Under the pieces are notes generated by a model. It saw nothing but the letters and a program-made list of their open reading frames with translations, did not search any database and was not told the origin of the DNA. Made by a program: the position numbers and the translations under genes. A DNA stretch of 64,000 nt from Anaerolineales bacterium (GTDB lineage: Bacteria; Chloroflexota; Anaerolineae; JAAEKA01): assembly GCA_020634615.1 (NCBI GenBank), contig JACKBI010000005.1:124001-188000 (forward strand), read 5' to 3'. Shown here one piece after another: positions 1 to 9,459 of this stretch (positions are counted from its first letter, which is position 1; the number at the start of each line of letters is the position of its first letter).

Positions 1-1154
<1,154 letters not shown>

Positions 1155-1299
1155 GTCACGACTCCTTAAATAGCGATACTGGCTTTACGCGGATGGCTTT
1201 GCAGGCTCATCGGCAACGATTGCACGATCCACCAAAAGACATTTGTTCATCATGCGAAGCGGCGAATTGCAAGAGGTTGACCGTCCAACCGGCGACTCG

Positions 1300-1308
1300 A
1301 TTATAACA
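1300..1308 (-). promoter_or_regulatory. Extended -10 promoter for clpC
   Basis: On the minus strand a perfect TATAAT (1305-1300) is preceded by TGT, giving an extended -10 element. The hexamer 17 bases upstream is a poor -35. The predicted leader to the clpC ATG is about 140 bases. No CIRCE box is seen in it. Confidence 0.5.
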
Positions 1309-1350
1309 CAGGTTAGGTGCGTGTGGGTAGTAGGTCGCGTTCCGTTGAGC

Positions 1351-1387
1351 AAAGAAAGGAGGCTGATGCCTTGTGCGTCAGCCTCCT
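1351..1387 (-). terminator. Rho-independent terminator after the S1 gene
   Basis: A 13-bp stem (1357-1369 with 1375-1387, one G-U pair) closes a 5-base loop. On the minus strand it is followed by TTTCTTTGC. It lies 55 bases beyond the stop of the S1 gene and just before the clpC promoter, so it insulates the two genes. Confidence 0.75.
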
Positions 1388-1441
1388 TGGTAGTCAATAT
1401 TCAACTGCCGGTCAATATATCATGAACGGGCACGAGCGACT

Positions 1442-3385
1442 TTAGTCGTTGAAATCGTCGGCATCAGCCCATGTTTCGTCGCTGTCGTCCTCGATGTCCT
1501 CGGCTCGCCAGTCGACCTCGGCGTAAGCTTCGTCCTCAACCCGCTTCAGGCTGAGTCCCATGCGCTTGCGGGCCGGATCGATGCGTACGATGCGCAGCTT
1601 CAACTCTTCGCCTTCCTTCACCACCTCGCGCGGATGCGTGACGCGGTGATTGGCCAACTCAGAGATATGGATCAGGCCTTCGAGGGAGCCATCTACCCTG
1701 GCGAAAGCACCGAAGTTAGCCAGCTTGGTGATCACGCCATCGACGATCTGGCCCACAGCGTATTTCTCGTGCACAACGCTCCAGGGCTCAGGGTTGAGGC
1801 GGCGCAGGCTTAAGCCGATGCGCTTGCGGTCGCGATCCACGTTCAGCACGTAGACCTCCACCACCTGTCCGGGCGACACAACCTCACTGGGATGGTTGAC
1901 CCGTGACCAGGAAAGCTCGGAAAGGTGGATCAGGCCATCTGCACCACCAAGATCGACGAAAGCGCCGAACTTGGCAAGGCTGCTGATGCGGCCCTTGCGT
2001 ACATCGCCCTTCTTGAGCTCGCTCATCAGCTCATCCTTGCGGCCGCGACGTCGCTCGCGCGATGCAAGCCGTTCGGACAGGATCAGCCGGTTGCGCTTGC
2101 GATCCATCTCGACAACCTTGAGCCACAGGTTTTCACCCACCAGAGCAGCCCAGCGGTTCTCTTCGTCCGTATCCGGTTCGACCTCAGGTTTTGAGACCAG
2201 TTGGGAAGCGGGCACGAAGCCGCGCACCTTGCCAACACGACAGATCACGCCGCCGCGGTTGTGGCCGATGACCTGGCTCTCGAAGACCTCGCCACTCTCC
2301 TGCAGGCGCTCAGCTTCACGCCAGTCGCGTTCCTGCTGTGCGCGCGCCAGTGAAAGTACGACGTTTCCATCGCGATCTTCCGGCCGCACCACATAGACGA
2401 CTACCGAGTCACCGACCTCATAATTCTCGACGTACTCGCGACCATGGCGCTCCATCTCGCGCTGAAGGATGAAACCCTCAGATTTGGCGCCCACGTCAAC
2501 CAGGATCTCAGACGATGAAATGCTGACAATGATCCCGTCGCGTGTTTCGCCCGACTTGAGCGGCTTAAATTCGAAGTCGTCGACAAGATCAGCCATGGTT
2601 GACATGGTCGCCTCGCCGGTTTCTTCGTTCATGATCTCGTAGACCTGTGCGGAGTCTTCGAGCATGACCGTGTTGCCGTCCGCGTCGATCACCGCGGCTT
2701 TGGAGGCCTCAACGACGACTGCATCACCATCTGCGTCGATCTCAGCTGCGACGATATCGTCCTCGATGGCAATGTCGCCGGCCTCGTCAACAGCCATAGT
2801 GACCGTTTCATCGACGATAGTCTCGCTGCCGTCCGGGCGAATGACGTCGGTCACCGTCTCATCGATCAGGGCTCCATTGCCGTCCCTGTCCATCAGTTCG
2901 GTGACAGTTTCATCGACTACGACCAGATTGCCGTCATCGTCCATGCTTGAGCTGACGATTTCATCGATTACAAGCGTGTCGCCTGCTTCATCGACGGCGG
3001 TCGTGATCGTCTCGTCGATGATGGTCTCGCTGCCGTCCGCGCGAATGATGTCGGTGATCGTCTCATCGACAACAACATCATTGCCGTACTCGTCAATGGC
3101 TTCGCTGACGGTTTCGTCGATGATGGCGACTTCGCCTTCACTTTCGACGATGCTCATGGTTTCGGCTGTCACGCCTTCAACCTGGTCGGTAGCCGTCTCT
3201 TCCATCTCAGTAGCTTCTTGACCCACTGCTTCGATTGCGGCTTCTACTTGATCTTCTGGCTCGGCGGTGGGTGTCTCTGCGACGACCGTCGAGTTCACCT
3301 GCTGGCTGGCTTCGTTGCCGGCATCTGCGATGGGCGCGTCAGATACCTGCTCCTCCGCCATTTGCGCTGTGTCCATGTGTTCCAT
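1442..3385 (-). CDS. Ribosomal protein S1-like protein, four S1 domains with an acidic repeat N-terminus
   Basis: The C-terminal 380 residues hold four S1/OB-fold RNA-binding domains (about 268-345, 358-435, 450-525 and 538-613). The third and fourth carry the classic FGAFV/FGAFA and GLIHLSEL/GLIHISEL motifs. This is expected of a translation-initiation S1 protein that binds mRNA on the 30S subunit. The first 250 residues are unusual. They are very acidic and made of imperfect repeats of about 19 residues built on DETVT...D.DGN...V. The protein ends in another acidic tail. The start at 3385 has AGGAGGAGAG upstream, with a slightly long spacing; Met4 is an alternative. A promoter lies at 3423-3451 and a terminator follows the stop. 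The S1 assignment is firm; the role of the repeat region is unknown. Confidence 0.9.
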   Translation of the reverse strand: MEHMDTAQMAEEQVSDAPIADAGNEASQQVNSTVVAETPTAEPEDQVEAAIEAVGQEATEMEETATDQVEGVTAETMSIVESEGEVAIIDETVSEAIDEYGNDVVVDETITDIIRADGSETIIDETITTAVDEAGDTLVIDEIVSSSMDDDGNLVVVDETVTELMDRDGNGALIDETVTDVIRPDGSETIVDETVTMAVDEAGDIAIEDDIVAAEIDADGDAVVVEASKAAVIDADGNTVMLEDSAQVYEIMNEETGEATMSTMADLVDDFEFKPLKSGETRDGIIVSISSSEILVDVGAKSEGFILQREMERHGREYVENYEVGDSVVVYVVRPEDRDGNVVLSLARAQQERDWREAERLQESGEVFESQVIGHNRGGVICRVGKVRGFVPASQLVSKPEVEPDTDEENRWAALVGENLWLKVVEMDRKRNRLILSERLASRERRRGRKDELMSELKKGDVRKGRISSLAKFGAFVDLGGADGLIHLSELSWSRVNHPSEVVSPGQVVEVYVLNVDRDRKRIGLSLRRLNPEPWSVVHEKYAVGQIVDGVITKLANFGAFARVDGSLEGLIHISELANHRVTHPREVVKEGEELKLRIVRIDPARKRMGLSLKRVEDEAYAEVDWRAEDIEDDSDETWADADDFND

Positions 3386-3422
3386 TAGGCTTAATGATCT
3401 CTCCTCCTAAGGTGTCTGGGAA

Positions 3423-3451
3423 ATTATACCGGAAATGCGTGCAAATAGCAA
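3423..3451 (-). promoter_or_regulatory. Sigma-70-type promoter of the S1 gene
   Basis: On the minus strand TTGCTA (3451-3446), a 17-base spacer and TATAAT (3428-3423) are followed by an AGGAGG-containing leader of about 30 bases before the S1 start. Confidence 0.65.
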
Positions 3452-3516
3452 GCGGCCCGACGATGCTAATTGCAAATTCGTCGGACCGCACTAAAATGAT
3501 GCAGTTTTGGTGCGAA

Positions 3517-3900
3517 TCAGTCGCTAATCAGGGCTATAACCTCGATTTCGACCAGCGCCCCCAGCGGCAGTCCGGCAGCCTGGACCGTTGAGCGTGCGGG
3601 TGGCGTGACGCTGAATGCGCGGCCATAAATCGCGTTGACCTGAGCAAAGTCGGCCATGTCCGCCAGGAATATGGTAGTCTTGATGGCTTGATCTAGACTG
3701 GTGCCGGCCGCTTCCAGCACCGCACGGAGGTTGGCTAATACCTGTTCGACTTGCTTCTCGAGACCCTCGACCAACTTGCCGGTAGACGGGTCCAGTCCGA
3801 TTTGACCGGCGGTGAACACGAGATTGCCGGCGCGGATAGCCTGTGAATACGGACCGACCGCGGCCGGCGCGTGGGGGGTGGCGATTACTTGGCGTGTCAT
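3517..3900 (-). CDS. ridA: RidA family (YjgF/YER057c/UK114) enamine/imine deaminase
   Basis: This is a small cytosolic protein of 127 residues, normal for the family. Its members hydrolyse reactive enamine/imine intermediates such as 2-aminoacrylate, formed by PLP enzymes. The sequence shows the family's HAPAAVGPYSQAI start, the FTAGQIGLDP strand, and the C-terminal PPARSTVQAAGLPLGALVEI segment. Its Arg binds the substrate carboxylate in RidA proteins. The start at 3900 is chosen because AGGAGA lies nine bases upstream and because homology begins there. A longer frame reaches 3936 but adds a basic, unrelated leader. It stands alone between the S1 gene and the peptidase pair. No promoter was recognised. 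Confidence 0.93.
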   Translation of the reverse strand: MTRQVIATPHAPAAVGPYSQAIRAGNLVFTAGQIGLDPSTGKLVEGLEKQVEQVLANLRAVLEAAGTSLDQAIKTTIFLADMADFAQVNAIYGRAFSVTPPARSTVQAAGLPLGALVEIEVIALISD

Positions 3901-4104
3901 GGAACAGAATCTCCTGCTGAAATTTCGTCTGGCCACCTGACAGTTCGATCCGTCACGCAGCGGACCCTTGCCGGTTGACTCGTCGCACTGTCAGGTGGCG
4001 AATAATCATTTGTCAGTTGCGCAGTTGGCCAGAGAGTAGCGTCGCGCATCCCGAGGCTGTACCTCTGTAACTCCTGTCGTTAACCCGTTGGGGTCGGGTG
4101 GCGT

Positions 4105-4491
4105 TCATTCGACGAAAATCTCGACCCGTTCGCTGTCGGTGGAATCTTCCACTTCGATCAACTTCCCGGTCGCGCCTGACCGAATGAGTTGGGTCAACTG
4201 GTCAATGTCGATTCCTTCCATCTCTGGCGCGAATCGGGCGCCCATTTTAAGGCCGACGTTGACCAGTCCCATGGGGATGTTGACGTTCACCTTGTGCTTG
4301 CCTGTTGTCATGTCAGTGACGCGGACGCGCAGCCAGCGCGCCGAGCCAGAGGACGGGGTGGTGTATGGGGCAGACAAGCGCGGCTGCTCGGCAGAACTCA
4401 ATGCCTCCAGCAGGCGTGCGCCGTCCTCAGCCGAAATCTGGCCCTGTTCAATCATTTTCAGAATACGTAATCGTTCATCGGTTGTTGCCAT
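4105..4491 (-). CDS. Small protein with N-terminal SHOCT-like (YvlB-type) helical module
   Basis: The product has 128 residues. The first 35 form a predicted helical hairpin of the YvlB/LiaX N-terminal type: RLRILKMIEQGQISAEDGA followed by LLEAL. The remainder starts with a strand-rich segment (ARWLRVRVTDMTTGKHKVN) and a short amphipathic region, ending in an acidic strand. There is no membrane span or signal peptide. The start at 4491 has AAGGAG eight bases upstream. The stop of the M29 aminopeptidase lies 46 bases before it, so the two are probably cotranscribed. In characterised relatives this module occurs in envelope-stress proteins, but no function can be assigned here. Two more genes with the same module lie within 4 kb (7020-7451, 7633-8016). 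Confidence 0.7.
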   Translation of the reverse strand: MATTDERLRILKMIEQGQISAEDGARLLEALSSAEQPRLSAPYTTPSSGSARWLRVRVTDMTTGKHKVNVNIPMGLVNVGLKMGARFAPEMEGIDIDQLTQLIRSGATGKLIEVEDSTDSERVEIFVE

Positions 4492-4537
4492 CGAATCATC
4501 TCCTTTCAGGAGACATGCCGGCGCTAAGCACTCCTGG

Positions 4538-5788
4538 TCAATCAGGTTGCGGCTCGCGGCGGCGGAACATTGCGCCCATGGAATACGGACCGCCATCGCT
4601 GGCCGCGTCCCCGGCAAGCTCGGCAAAGCGCACCGCAAACTCGCCGTTTTCGTAAAACAACTCCCCGTCCGCATAGATGCGGCTGTCCTGGCGCAGATCG
4701 CACACCATGTCCCAGTGCAACCCTGACTCGTTGACGCCGCCGGTGCCGGGGATCGATTTGCCCAATGCCATGTGGCAAGTCCCCTTGATCTTCTCGTCGA
4801 ATAGTGTGTTGCCCGTGAAACGGTCAATGGACGGGTTGGTGCCGATGGCAAACTCGCCCAGCCGGCGCGATCCCTCATCCAGGTTGAGCATTTCCAGCAG
4901 GAATGCCTCGCTCGACTCGGCGGAGGCCTCCACGACGCGACCGCTCTCGAAACGCAGTCGCACGCCGCGCACCTCATGCCCGCGGAAGACGGCTGGATAG
5001 GTGAACGAGACCCAGCCTTCGACCGAATCCTCCACCGGGCCTGTGAAGACCTCGCCGTCGGGGAAATTCACATGCCCATCGGCGCTCCACCAGGTGCGGC
5101 CGGCAACGCTGAGTCGCAGATCGATGTTTGGACCGACCACATGCAGCTGCTTCTTGCTGTTGACATAGCGAGCCACCTCTCCCTGCCAGCGGGTAAAGGC
5201 GCGCCAGTAGGTTACAGGATCGGCCGGATCGTCGGCCGGATCGACGAACGCTTTCGCGTCCTCAGGCAGTTGGTCCACCGTTGGCAGGCAGGCAGCGAAC
5301 ACGAAGTCAGCATACTCATCCAGCGACATCCGTGCATCTTGCGCGTAGCCTTGCGTCGGAAACAACGTGCCTACCCAGCGGTACGGATCATCCGGGTCGC
5401 CCAGCCGGCGCATGTTCATGTCGTTGACCGGCTTGTTGGCCTTGGAAAGCATGCTCATCCGCGTCGGATCGACCGTGGTCATGGTTTTTGTGTTCGTTTC
5501 GCCCATGACACCGATGGTGCAGTCGAACACTTTCAGCAACTCGACCGTCGTTGGTGACACGAACTGGACCTGTTCGTCGTTACCCTCCCGCAGCAGAATC
5601 TCGGCGGCGCGGTCGGAACGAAAGAGAAGCTCAGGCAGCGCGCCTGCCCGCAAAGCATAGCGATAGATCTCAACCATCAGCGGTTCAGCGGCCATCGGTC
5701 CCAGAATCCCGACTTTTTCGCCCGGCTGCAGTCGAGTCGAGTAGTTGACTAGCACGTTGGCAAGCTTGGCCAACCTTGGATCCTGCAT
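4538..5788 (-). CDS. Aminopeptidase, peptidase family M29 (thermophilic aminopeptidase type)
   Basis: This cytosolic metallo-aminopeptidase of 416 residues has the full length of family M29 (AmpS, AmpT, PepS). These dinuclear enzymes remove N-terminal residues from peptides. The N-terminal domain begins with LAKLANVLVNYSTRLQPGEKV. The catalytic domain shows VRLRFESGRVVEASAES, the GEFAIGTNPSI segment, GTCHMALG with the metal-binding His, and LHWDMV, which supplies a second His and an Asp. The Glu ligands fall in the VNFPDGEVFTGPVEDSVEG and LGEFAIG regions. It is followed by the SHOCT-like gene at 4105-4491, probably in one transcript. Start 5788 is ATG, and homology begins within a few residues of it. 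Confidence 0.93.
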   Translation of the reverse strand: MQDPRLAKLANVLVNYSTRLQPGEKVGILGPMAAEPLMVEIYRYALRAGALPELLFRSDRAAEILLREGNDEQVQFVSPTTVELLKVFDCTIGVMGETNTKTMTTVDPTRMSMLSKANKPVNDMNMRRLGDPDDPYRWVGTLFPTQGYAQDARMSLDEYADFVFAACLPTVDQLPEDAKAFVDPADDPADPVTYWRAFTRWQGEVARYVNSKKQLHVVGPNIDLRLSVAGRTWWSADGHVNFPDGEVFTGPVEDSVEGWVSFTYPAVFRGHEVRGVRLRFESGRVVEASAESSEAFLLEMLNLDEGSRRLGEFAIGTNPSIDRFTGNTLFDEKIKGTCHMALGKSIPGTGGVNESGLHWDMVCDLRQDSRIYADGELFYENGEFAVRFAELAGDAASDGGPYSMGAMFRRREPQPD

Positions 5789-5814
5789 AGTAATGTTCCT
5801 TCTGCTACCTGAAA

Positions 5815-6822
5815 TCAGGCGTTCAGCTTGAGTCGCATCGATAAGTGGTTGCGGAAAATCTGGAAGCCGGCCTGCTGCAGCGCGTCGATCATCTCGCGGT
5901 GTTCACCCTGGTGCTCCACGCGGATTGGCCAGCGGGGAAACGCCAGCAGATGTTGCAGCGCGTGACCGACCAGCGGCCCTTCCAACTGGCCGCGGCTGGC
6001 TGGATGTACGGTGAATTCGATGCGGTGAGTGCCCTGCCAGCGGCTGGCAGAGACGGCCACAAATGCGCTGAAGCCATTGGCGCCGGGAACAGCCCAGCGG
6101 CGCATCTGGCTGGTACCCATCAGATCCTTGACCTTCTCGCCCAGCCGGCTCTCAAAGGTCTGCATGAACTGATGAGAGCGCACCGGCCGCCACCATTTTG
6201 CCAGGTCGGTGCGGCTGGCAGTCTCCAGCAGGTAGCGGGCTTGCCATTCGTCGTGATGAAAGGGCCGCAGTCCGGCTGGTGGCTGCACGGGTTCGATATC
6301 TTGTGGCAGGCGATTCATTGTCAGAACTGCATCTTCGGTCAATGGTTCGAAACCCAGCCGCTTGTACAAGCCCTTTGCCACATCGTTATCGGTGCGCACC
6401 TGCAAGACAGCCCAGCCGCCGCGCCGGTCATCGATCCGCTGCACGGCGGCTTCCACCAGCGCCCGACCGATGCCGCGTCCCTGATACGTCTTCGTGACCG
6501 CGACATTGGCGATCTGCCAGCGTGTGCCGTAGGGATCCAACCGCTGGATCGTGACGTTGCCAACCACCCGGTCGTCTTCCATCCACACGAATCCACCCAG
6601 AACATCTTCCAGGTAGGGATCCGAGCGGGCCATCAGACTCACCAGCGGCCCCATCCGCGACAGCATGCGCATGTCGCGCAGTGCAGCCAGCCCGCCCGAC
6701 TCGAGTTCGCCGCTGAAAGCTTCTTCGATCAGGTCAGCTACCTGACCGAGGTCGCGGCGAGGATCGAGCGGACGAAGGCCGCGGGCTGGAGTTGTGTAAT
6801 CGACCGCCAACTGGGTGCTCAT
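5815..6822 (-). CDS. GNAT-family N-acetyltransferase
   Basis: The product is a 335-residue cytosolic acyl-CoA-dependent transferase. The first 150 residues hold one GNAT fold with motif A (VTKTYQGRGIGRALV, the acetyl-CoA pyrophosphate loop) and motif B (VLQVRTDNDVAKGLYKRLGFEP). The second half (about 170-335) has a GNAT-like strand pattern but no clear Q/RxxGxG/A loop, so it may be a degenerate second domain. The substrate is unknown. The start at 6822 (MSTQLAVDY) is preferred over the longer frame to 6939, whose extra 39 residues are basic and look untranslated. The downstream peptidase begins 26 bases past the stop, so the pair could share a transcript. Confidence 0.85.
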   Translation of the reverse strand: MSTQLAVDYTTPARGLRPLDPRRDLGQVADLIEEAFSGELESGGLAALRDMRMLSRMGPLVSLMARSDPYLEDVLGGFVWMEDDRVVGNVTIQRLDPYGTRWQIANVAVTKTYQGRGIGRALVEAAVQRIDDRRGGWAVLQVRTDNDVAKGLYKRLGFEPLTEDAVLTMNRLPQDIEPVQPPAGLRPFHHDEWQARYLLETASRTDLAKWWRPVRSHQFMQTFESRLGEKVKDLMGTSQMRRWAVPGANGFSAFVAVSASRWQGTHRIEFTVHPASRGQLEGPLVGHALQHLLAFPRWPIRVEHQGEHREMIDALQQAGFQIFRNHLSMRLKLNA

Positions 6823-7019
6823 GCCTGTGCCACCATGCTGCTGTTTCGTCTGCGATTGTATGAGCTTCGGGCGCCATGCCCGTCCGCTTGTCCACCAGGG
6901 ACACACGACGGGCTTCAGTTTACCCTTGGGAAAACACAATCACGGAATTGAGCTATGATGGCACAGCTTGAGCGTTTTGACAAGTCAATTCCTCCGCAAT
7001 CAGTCCGCGGCGGGTTAGG

Positions 7020-7451
7020 CTACCCTCCCAGGGCGTCCAGCAGTCGTTCCGCCTGGTCGGGGGTGATCTTGCCCTGCGCCACCATTTGCAGCACAGCCGT
7101 ACGCTCGCGTATCAGCGCTTCCTGCTGTGATGACGGAGCGGCAGGAGAAGCAGCGGCCGGTTCGTACTGCACATCGACGTTCACCCGTGCGGTGCCGGCG
7201 CGTGCCTGCTCGCGGCTGAAGTTGTCCACCGCCTCACGCACCTCGGCGCCGACCTCCATCATCGCCCGCCGCACCTCTTCGCCCATGCTCTCGAAGTCGA
7301 CCTCGGCCACCGCATTGCGTACTTGCTCGCTAACCTGCTGGCAGAGGCGTCCCAGATCGGCGCTGAAACGCATCCCGTTCTGGCGGCGGTCGAAACTGAA
7401 AGCGGCCCCTGGCCCGCCCGAATAACTGGTCTGATTGTCCTGACTGTTCAT
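7020..7451 (-). CDS. Hypothetical protein with C-terminal SHOCT-like helical module
   Basis: The product has 143 residues and starts at ATG 7451 with GGAGG seven bases upstream. The first 35 residues are polar and Gly/Ser/Gln-rich. Residues 40-95 are predicted to be an amphipathic helix with many charged residues, possibly a coiled coil. An Ala/Pro/Ser linker follows. The last 25 residues are RTAVLQMVAQGKITPDQAE followed by LLDAL, the same helical hairpin as in the genes at 4105-4491 and 7633-8016. There is no signal peptide or membrane helix. I do not recognise a named family. The module suggests oligomerisation or a stress-sensing role, which is inference only. Confidence 0.7.
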   Translation of the reverse strand: MNSQDNQTSYSGGPGAAFSFDRRQNGMRFSADLGRLCQQVSEQVRNAVAEVDFESMGEEVRRAMMEVGAEVREAVDNFSREQARAGTARVNVDVQYEPAAASPAAPSSQQEALIRERTAVLQMVAQGKITPDQAERLLDALGG

Positions 7452-7506
7452 TGTGTGTCCTCCAAAATGGTAGATTGAGCTAGGTCCAAACATCGGACTA
7501 TGATAT

Positions 7507-7591
7507 CGACAGGATTTACAGGATTAACAAGATTTGGAACCAACTCACCACGACACAGGCTTCAATCCTGTAAATCCTGTAAATCCTGTCG
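7507..7591. repeat. Inverted repeat with AGGATTTAC motifs between two SHOCT-like genes
   Basis: A perfect 19-bp inverted repeat (7507-7525 and 7573-7591, 47 bases between) contains two AGGATT units in the left arm. The right arm is preceded by an extra partial copy, so AATCCTGT is repeated in tandem. It lies downstream of the DUF2089 gene and upstream of the 7020-7451 gene. It may act as a terminator or be a dispersed palindromic repeat. Confidence 0.6.
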
Positions 7592-7632
7592 AAAAACTCG
7601 GTCACTTACGCTGGTTCGAAACAAACGTCGTT

Positions 7633-8016
7633 TTAGCTTTGCAGCAAGGCAATCGCGTCGGCCGGCGTGATCTTGCCGGCGGCGAGGTCGTCCAGCACGG
7701 TCTGGCGTTGCACCACCGTGCGCTGGCGGGTTTCCGCGGGCGGCTCGTCGATCACGTCAAAGCCCAGCGCGCGGATCACGTCGTGCAGCCGGCCGCGCAC
7801 GGTCGGGTACGAGATGTCCAGCTCGTCGCCGACCCAGTTCAGCTTGCCCTGGCAACGCACAAAGGTCTCGAGAAAACCGACCTGCTCCGGCGTCAGGCGG
7901 GCGAAGCGGTTCAGTTCGAACCGGCCTTCCAGCGCGCTGTCGCACGCCCGGCAGTGCAACTTGGTGACGGCCATCTCTTGCCCGCAGACGGGGCAACGGC
8001 CTGAGTACTTGTTCAT
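7633..8016 (-). CDS. DUF2089 family zinc-ribbon protein, probable transcriptional regulator
   Basis: The product has 127 residues. The N-terminal zinc ribbon shows CPVCG (residues 8-12) and CRAC (22-25). A helix-turn-helix-like segment follows (LTPEQVGFLETFVRCQGK then DELDISYPTVRGRLHDVI), typical of DUF2089. It ends in a SHOCT-like hairpin (VLDDLAAGKITPADAIALLQ). The ATG overlaps the stop of the MFS gene as ATGA, and its AGGAGG lies inside that gene, so translation is coupled. By context it may regulate the exporter or respond to the same signal. A palindrome sits over the promoter of this operon. The DNA-binding role is inferred from family and context. Confidence 0.85.
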   Translation of the reverse strand: MNKYSGRCPVCGQEMAVTKLHCRACDSALEGRFELNRFARLTPEQVGFLETFVRCQGKLNWVGDELDISYPTVRGRLHDVIRALGFDVIDEPPAETRQRTVVQRQTVLDDLAAGKITPADAIALLQS

Positions 8017-9323
8017 AACGCCTCCTGATATTGCGGCTCACCGGCAGGTATGGGTGCAATGTCCTGCGCCGCGCTGCCGTGGCCGTTCTGTTCCACATTG
8101 ACAATCACCGGTATGAAGAACCCGGCCACACCGATGACTCCGCACAACAGCGCGGCCGTCAGATACCACGCCTGCAAGCCGATCGAGTCGCTGACTGGGC
8201 CGGCGATGGCCAGACCGATGGGCGACGTGAGCGACACCAGGCTGGCCATCAGCATGAAGACACGTCCCTGCATGTCCGGGGCAACGGTGGCCTGCATGAT
8301 CGCCATCAACGGCCCGTCGATCAGCGGCACGCCCACGCCCACAACCAGGATCGCCCCGATGGCCATCGCGAAAACCGTGGCCGGTGTCAGCCCCAGCGCC
8401 AGCAGCCCGCCCGACAGGATCAAAAGCCCACTAAGCAGGGTGTAAACCCGCCGCCGGAAGCCGCCCCAGACGCTCAGCAACAGTCCGCTCGCCACCACGC
8501 CGACGCCGAACACCGCCTCCAGCATGCCAAGCTGGGCTGCCTCGCCGCCGAAATACTGGTTGACCAGCAGCGGCAGCAGGGCGAAGGCCGGCGTCAGCGC
8601 GATTTTGATGATCATGGCCGCGCCGATCAGTGCCAGCAGGCCGGGCCAGCCGCGCACGTAGCGGACCGCCTCGCTCACGTCCGCCAGCAACGATGGACGG
8701 GGTGCGCCGGCAATGACGCTGCTAGACTGCGCTGGCTGCGGAATGCGCACGAAGAGCAGCGGCACCACGGCCAGCATCGCCGTGCCGACATCGAGCATCA
8801 TGACGCCCGACAGCGGCATCAGCGACATGGCCAGCGCACCCAGCGGCGGACCGACGATATTCAGCGCGCCGTTCAGCGTCTGGTTCATGCCGGCCACCCG
8901 TGTCAGGTGCTGCTCCGGCACCATCAGCGTGGTCGAGGCCTGCATGGCCGGCCACTGGAAGGCGCCGCCCAGCGCGCGGATGAACATGATCAGGTAGACC
9001 TGCCAGATCTGGACGGCGTCGATCCAGAACATGTAGGCCAGCCAGAGCGAGGCCAGCGCCACCGCCCCGTCGGCCACGATCATCACCACACGCCGGTTCC
9101 AGCGGTCCACCAGCGCGCCGGCGAACGGCCCAAAGACGATCATCGGCAGCATCGCCACCAGCGTCGCCGTGGCCAGCACCGTGGCCGAGCCGGTTTGCTC
9201 GGTGAGATACCAGACCAGCGCGAACTGCACGATCTGGCTGCCGATCAGCGAAAACGTCTGGCCGGTCCAGATCGTAAAGAAGGGTGCTTTCCAGTTGGCG
9301 GGGATGACAGGTCTCTCGCTCAT
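8013..9323 (-). CDS. Major facilitator superfamily exporter (MFS_3/enterobactin-exporter type)
   Basis: This is a 436-residue inner-membrane protein with about 12 hydrophobic segments. The N-terminal FFTIWTGQTFSLIGSQIVQFALVWYLTEQTG pattern (given here in pieces: WTGQTFSLIG, FALVWYLTE) and the loop GALVDRWNRRVVMI, which carries the MFS signature 2-3 Asp-Arg, are typical of drug or siderophore exporters of the EntS/MefA type. The substrate is unknown. The start at 9323 lies six bases after a perfect -10 box, so the mRNA is predicted to be leaderless. It is the first gene of a two-gene operon with the DUF2089 protein (overlap ATGA). Confidence 0.9.
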   Translation of the reverse strand: MSERPVIPANWKAPFFTIWTGQTFSLIGSQIVQFALVWYLTEQTGSATVLATATLVAMLPMIVFGPFAGALVDRWNRRVVMIVADGAVALASLWLAYMFWIDAVQIWQVYLIMFIRALGGAFQWPAMQASTTLMVPEQHLTRVAGMNQTLNGALNIVGPPLGALAMSLMPLSGVMMLDVGTAMLAVVPLLFVRIPQPAQSSSVIAGAPRPSLLADVSEAVRYVRGWPGLLALIGAAMIIKIALTPAFALLPLLVNQYFGGEAAQLGMLEAVFGVGVVASGLLLSVWGGFRRRVYTLLSGLLILSGGLLALGLTPATVFAMAIGAILVVGVGVPLIDGPLMAIMQATVAPDMQGRVFMLMASLVSLTSPIGLAIAGPVSDSIGLQAWYLTAALLCGVIGVAGFFIPVIVNVEQNGHGSAAQDIAPIPAGEPQYQEAL

Positions 9324-9329
9324 GTCAAG

Positions 9330-9365
9330 ATATTAACACGAGAGTTGCATTTTGTCAATATGCAA
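9330..9365 (-). promoter_or_regulatory. Leaderless promoter with palindromic operator candidate upstream of the MFS gene
   Basis: On the minus strand TTGACA (9358-9353), a 17-base spacer and TAATAT (9335-9330) are followed by only six bases before the ATG, which places the +1 at or next to the start codon. The -35 lies between the half-sites of a palindrome TTGCAT-N9-ATGCAA (9345-9365). A repressor bound there would block RNA polymerase. Confidence 0.7.
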
Positions 9366-9459
9366 TTCTATTATATTTAACAGGAATGTTATTATATCAA
9401 TCAAATGGAGATTTGAGCTGTATTTTGTTGAAAGCGGCTTCAATGTCTGCGAGGGCAGA

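Noticed and set aside
1185..1397. 70-residue open frame between clpC and the S1 gene
   Set aside because: It spans the clpC promoter and the S1 terminator and has no ribosome binding site.
5845..6951. 368-residue open frame on the plus strand opposite the GNAT gene
   Set aside because: No domain is visible, and the minus-strand frame shows clear acetyl-CoA-binding motifs.
8031..9380. 449-residue open frame on the plus strand opposite the MFS gene
   Set aside because: Highly charged His/Gln/Arg-rich translation typical of the antisense of a membrane protein; the minus-strand gene has a promoter and coupled partner.
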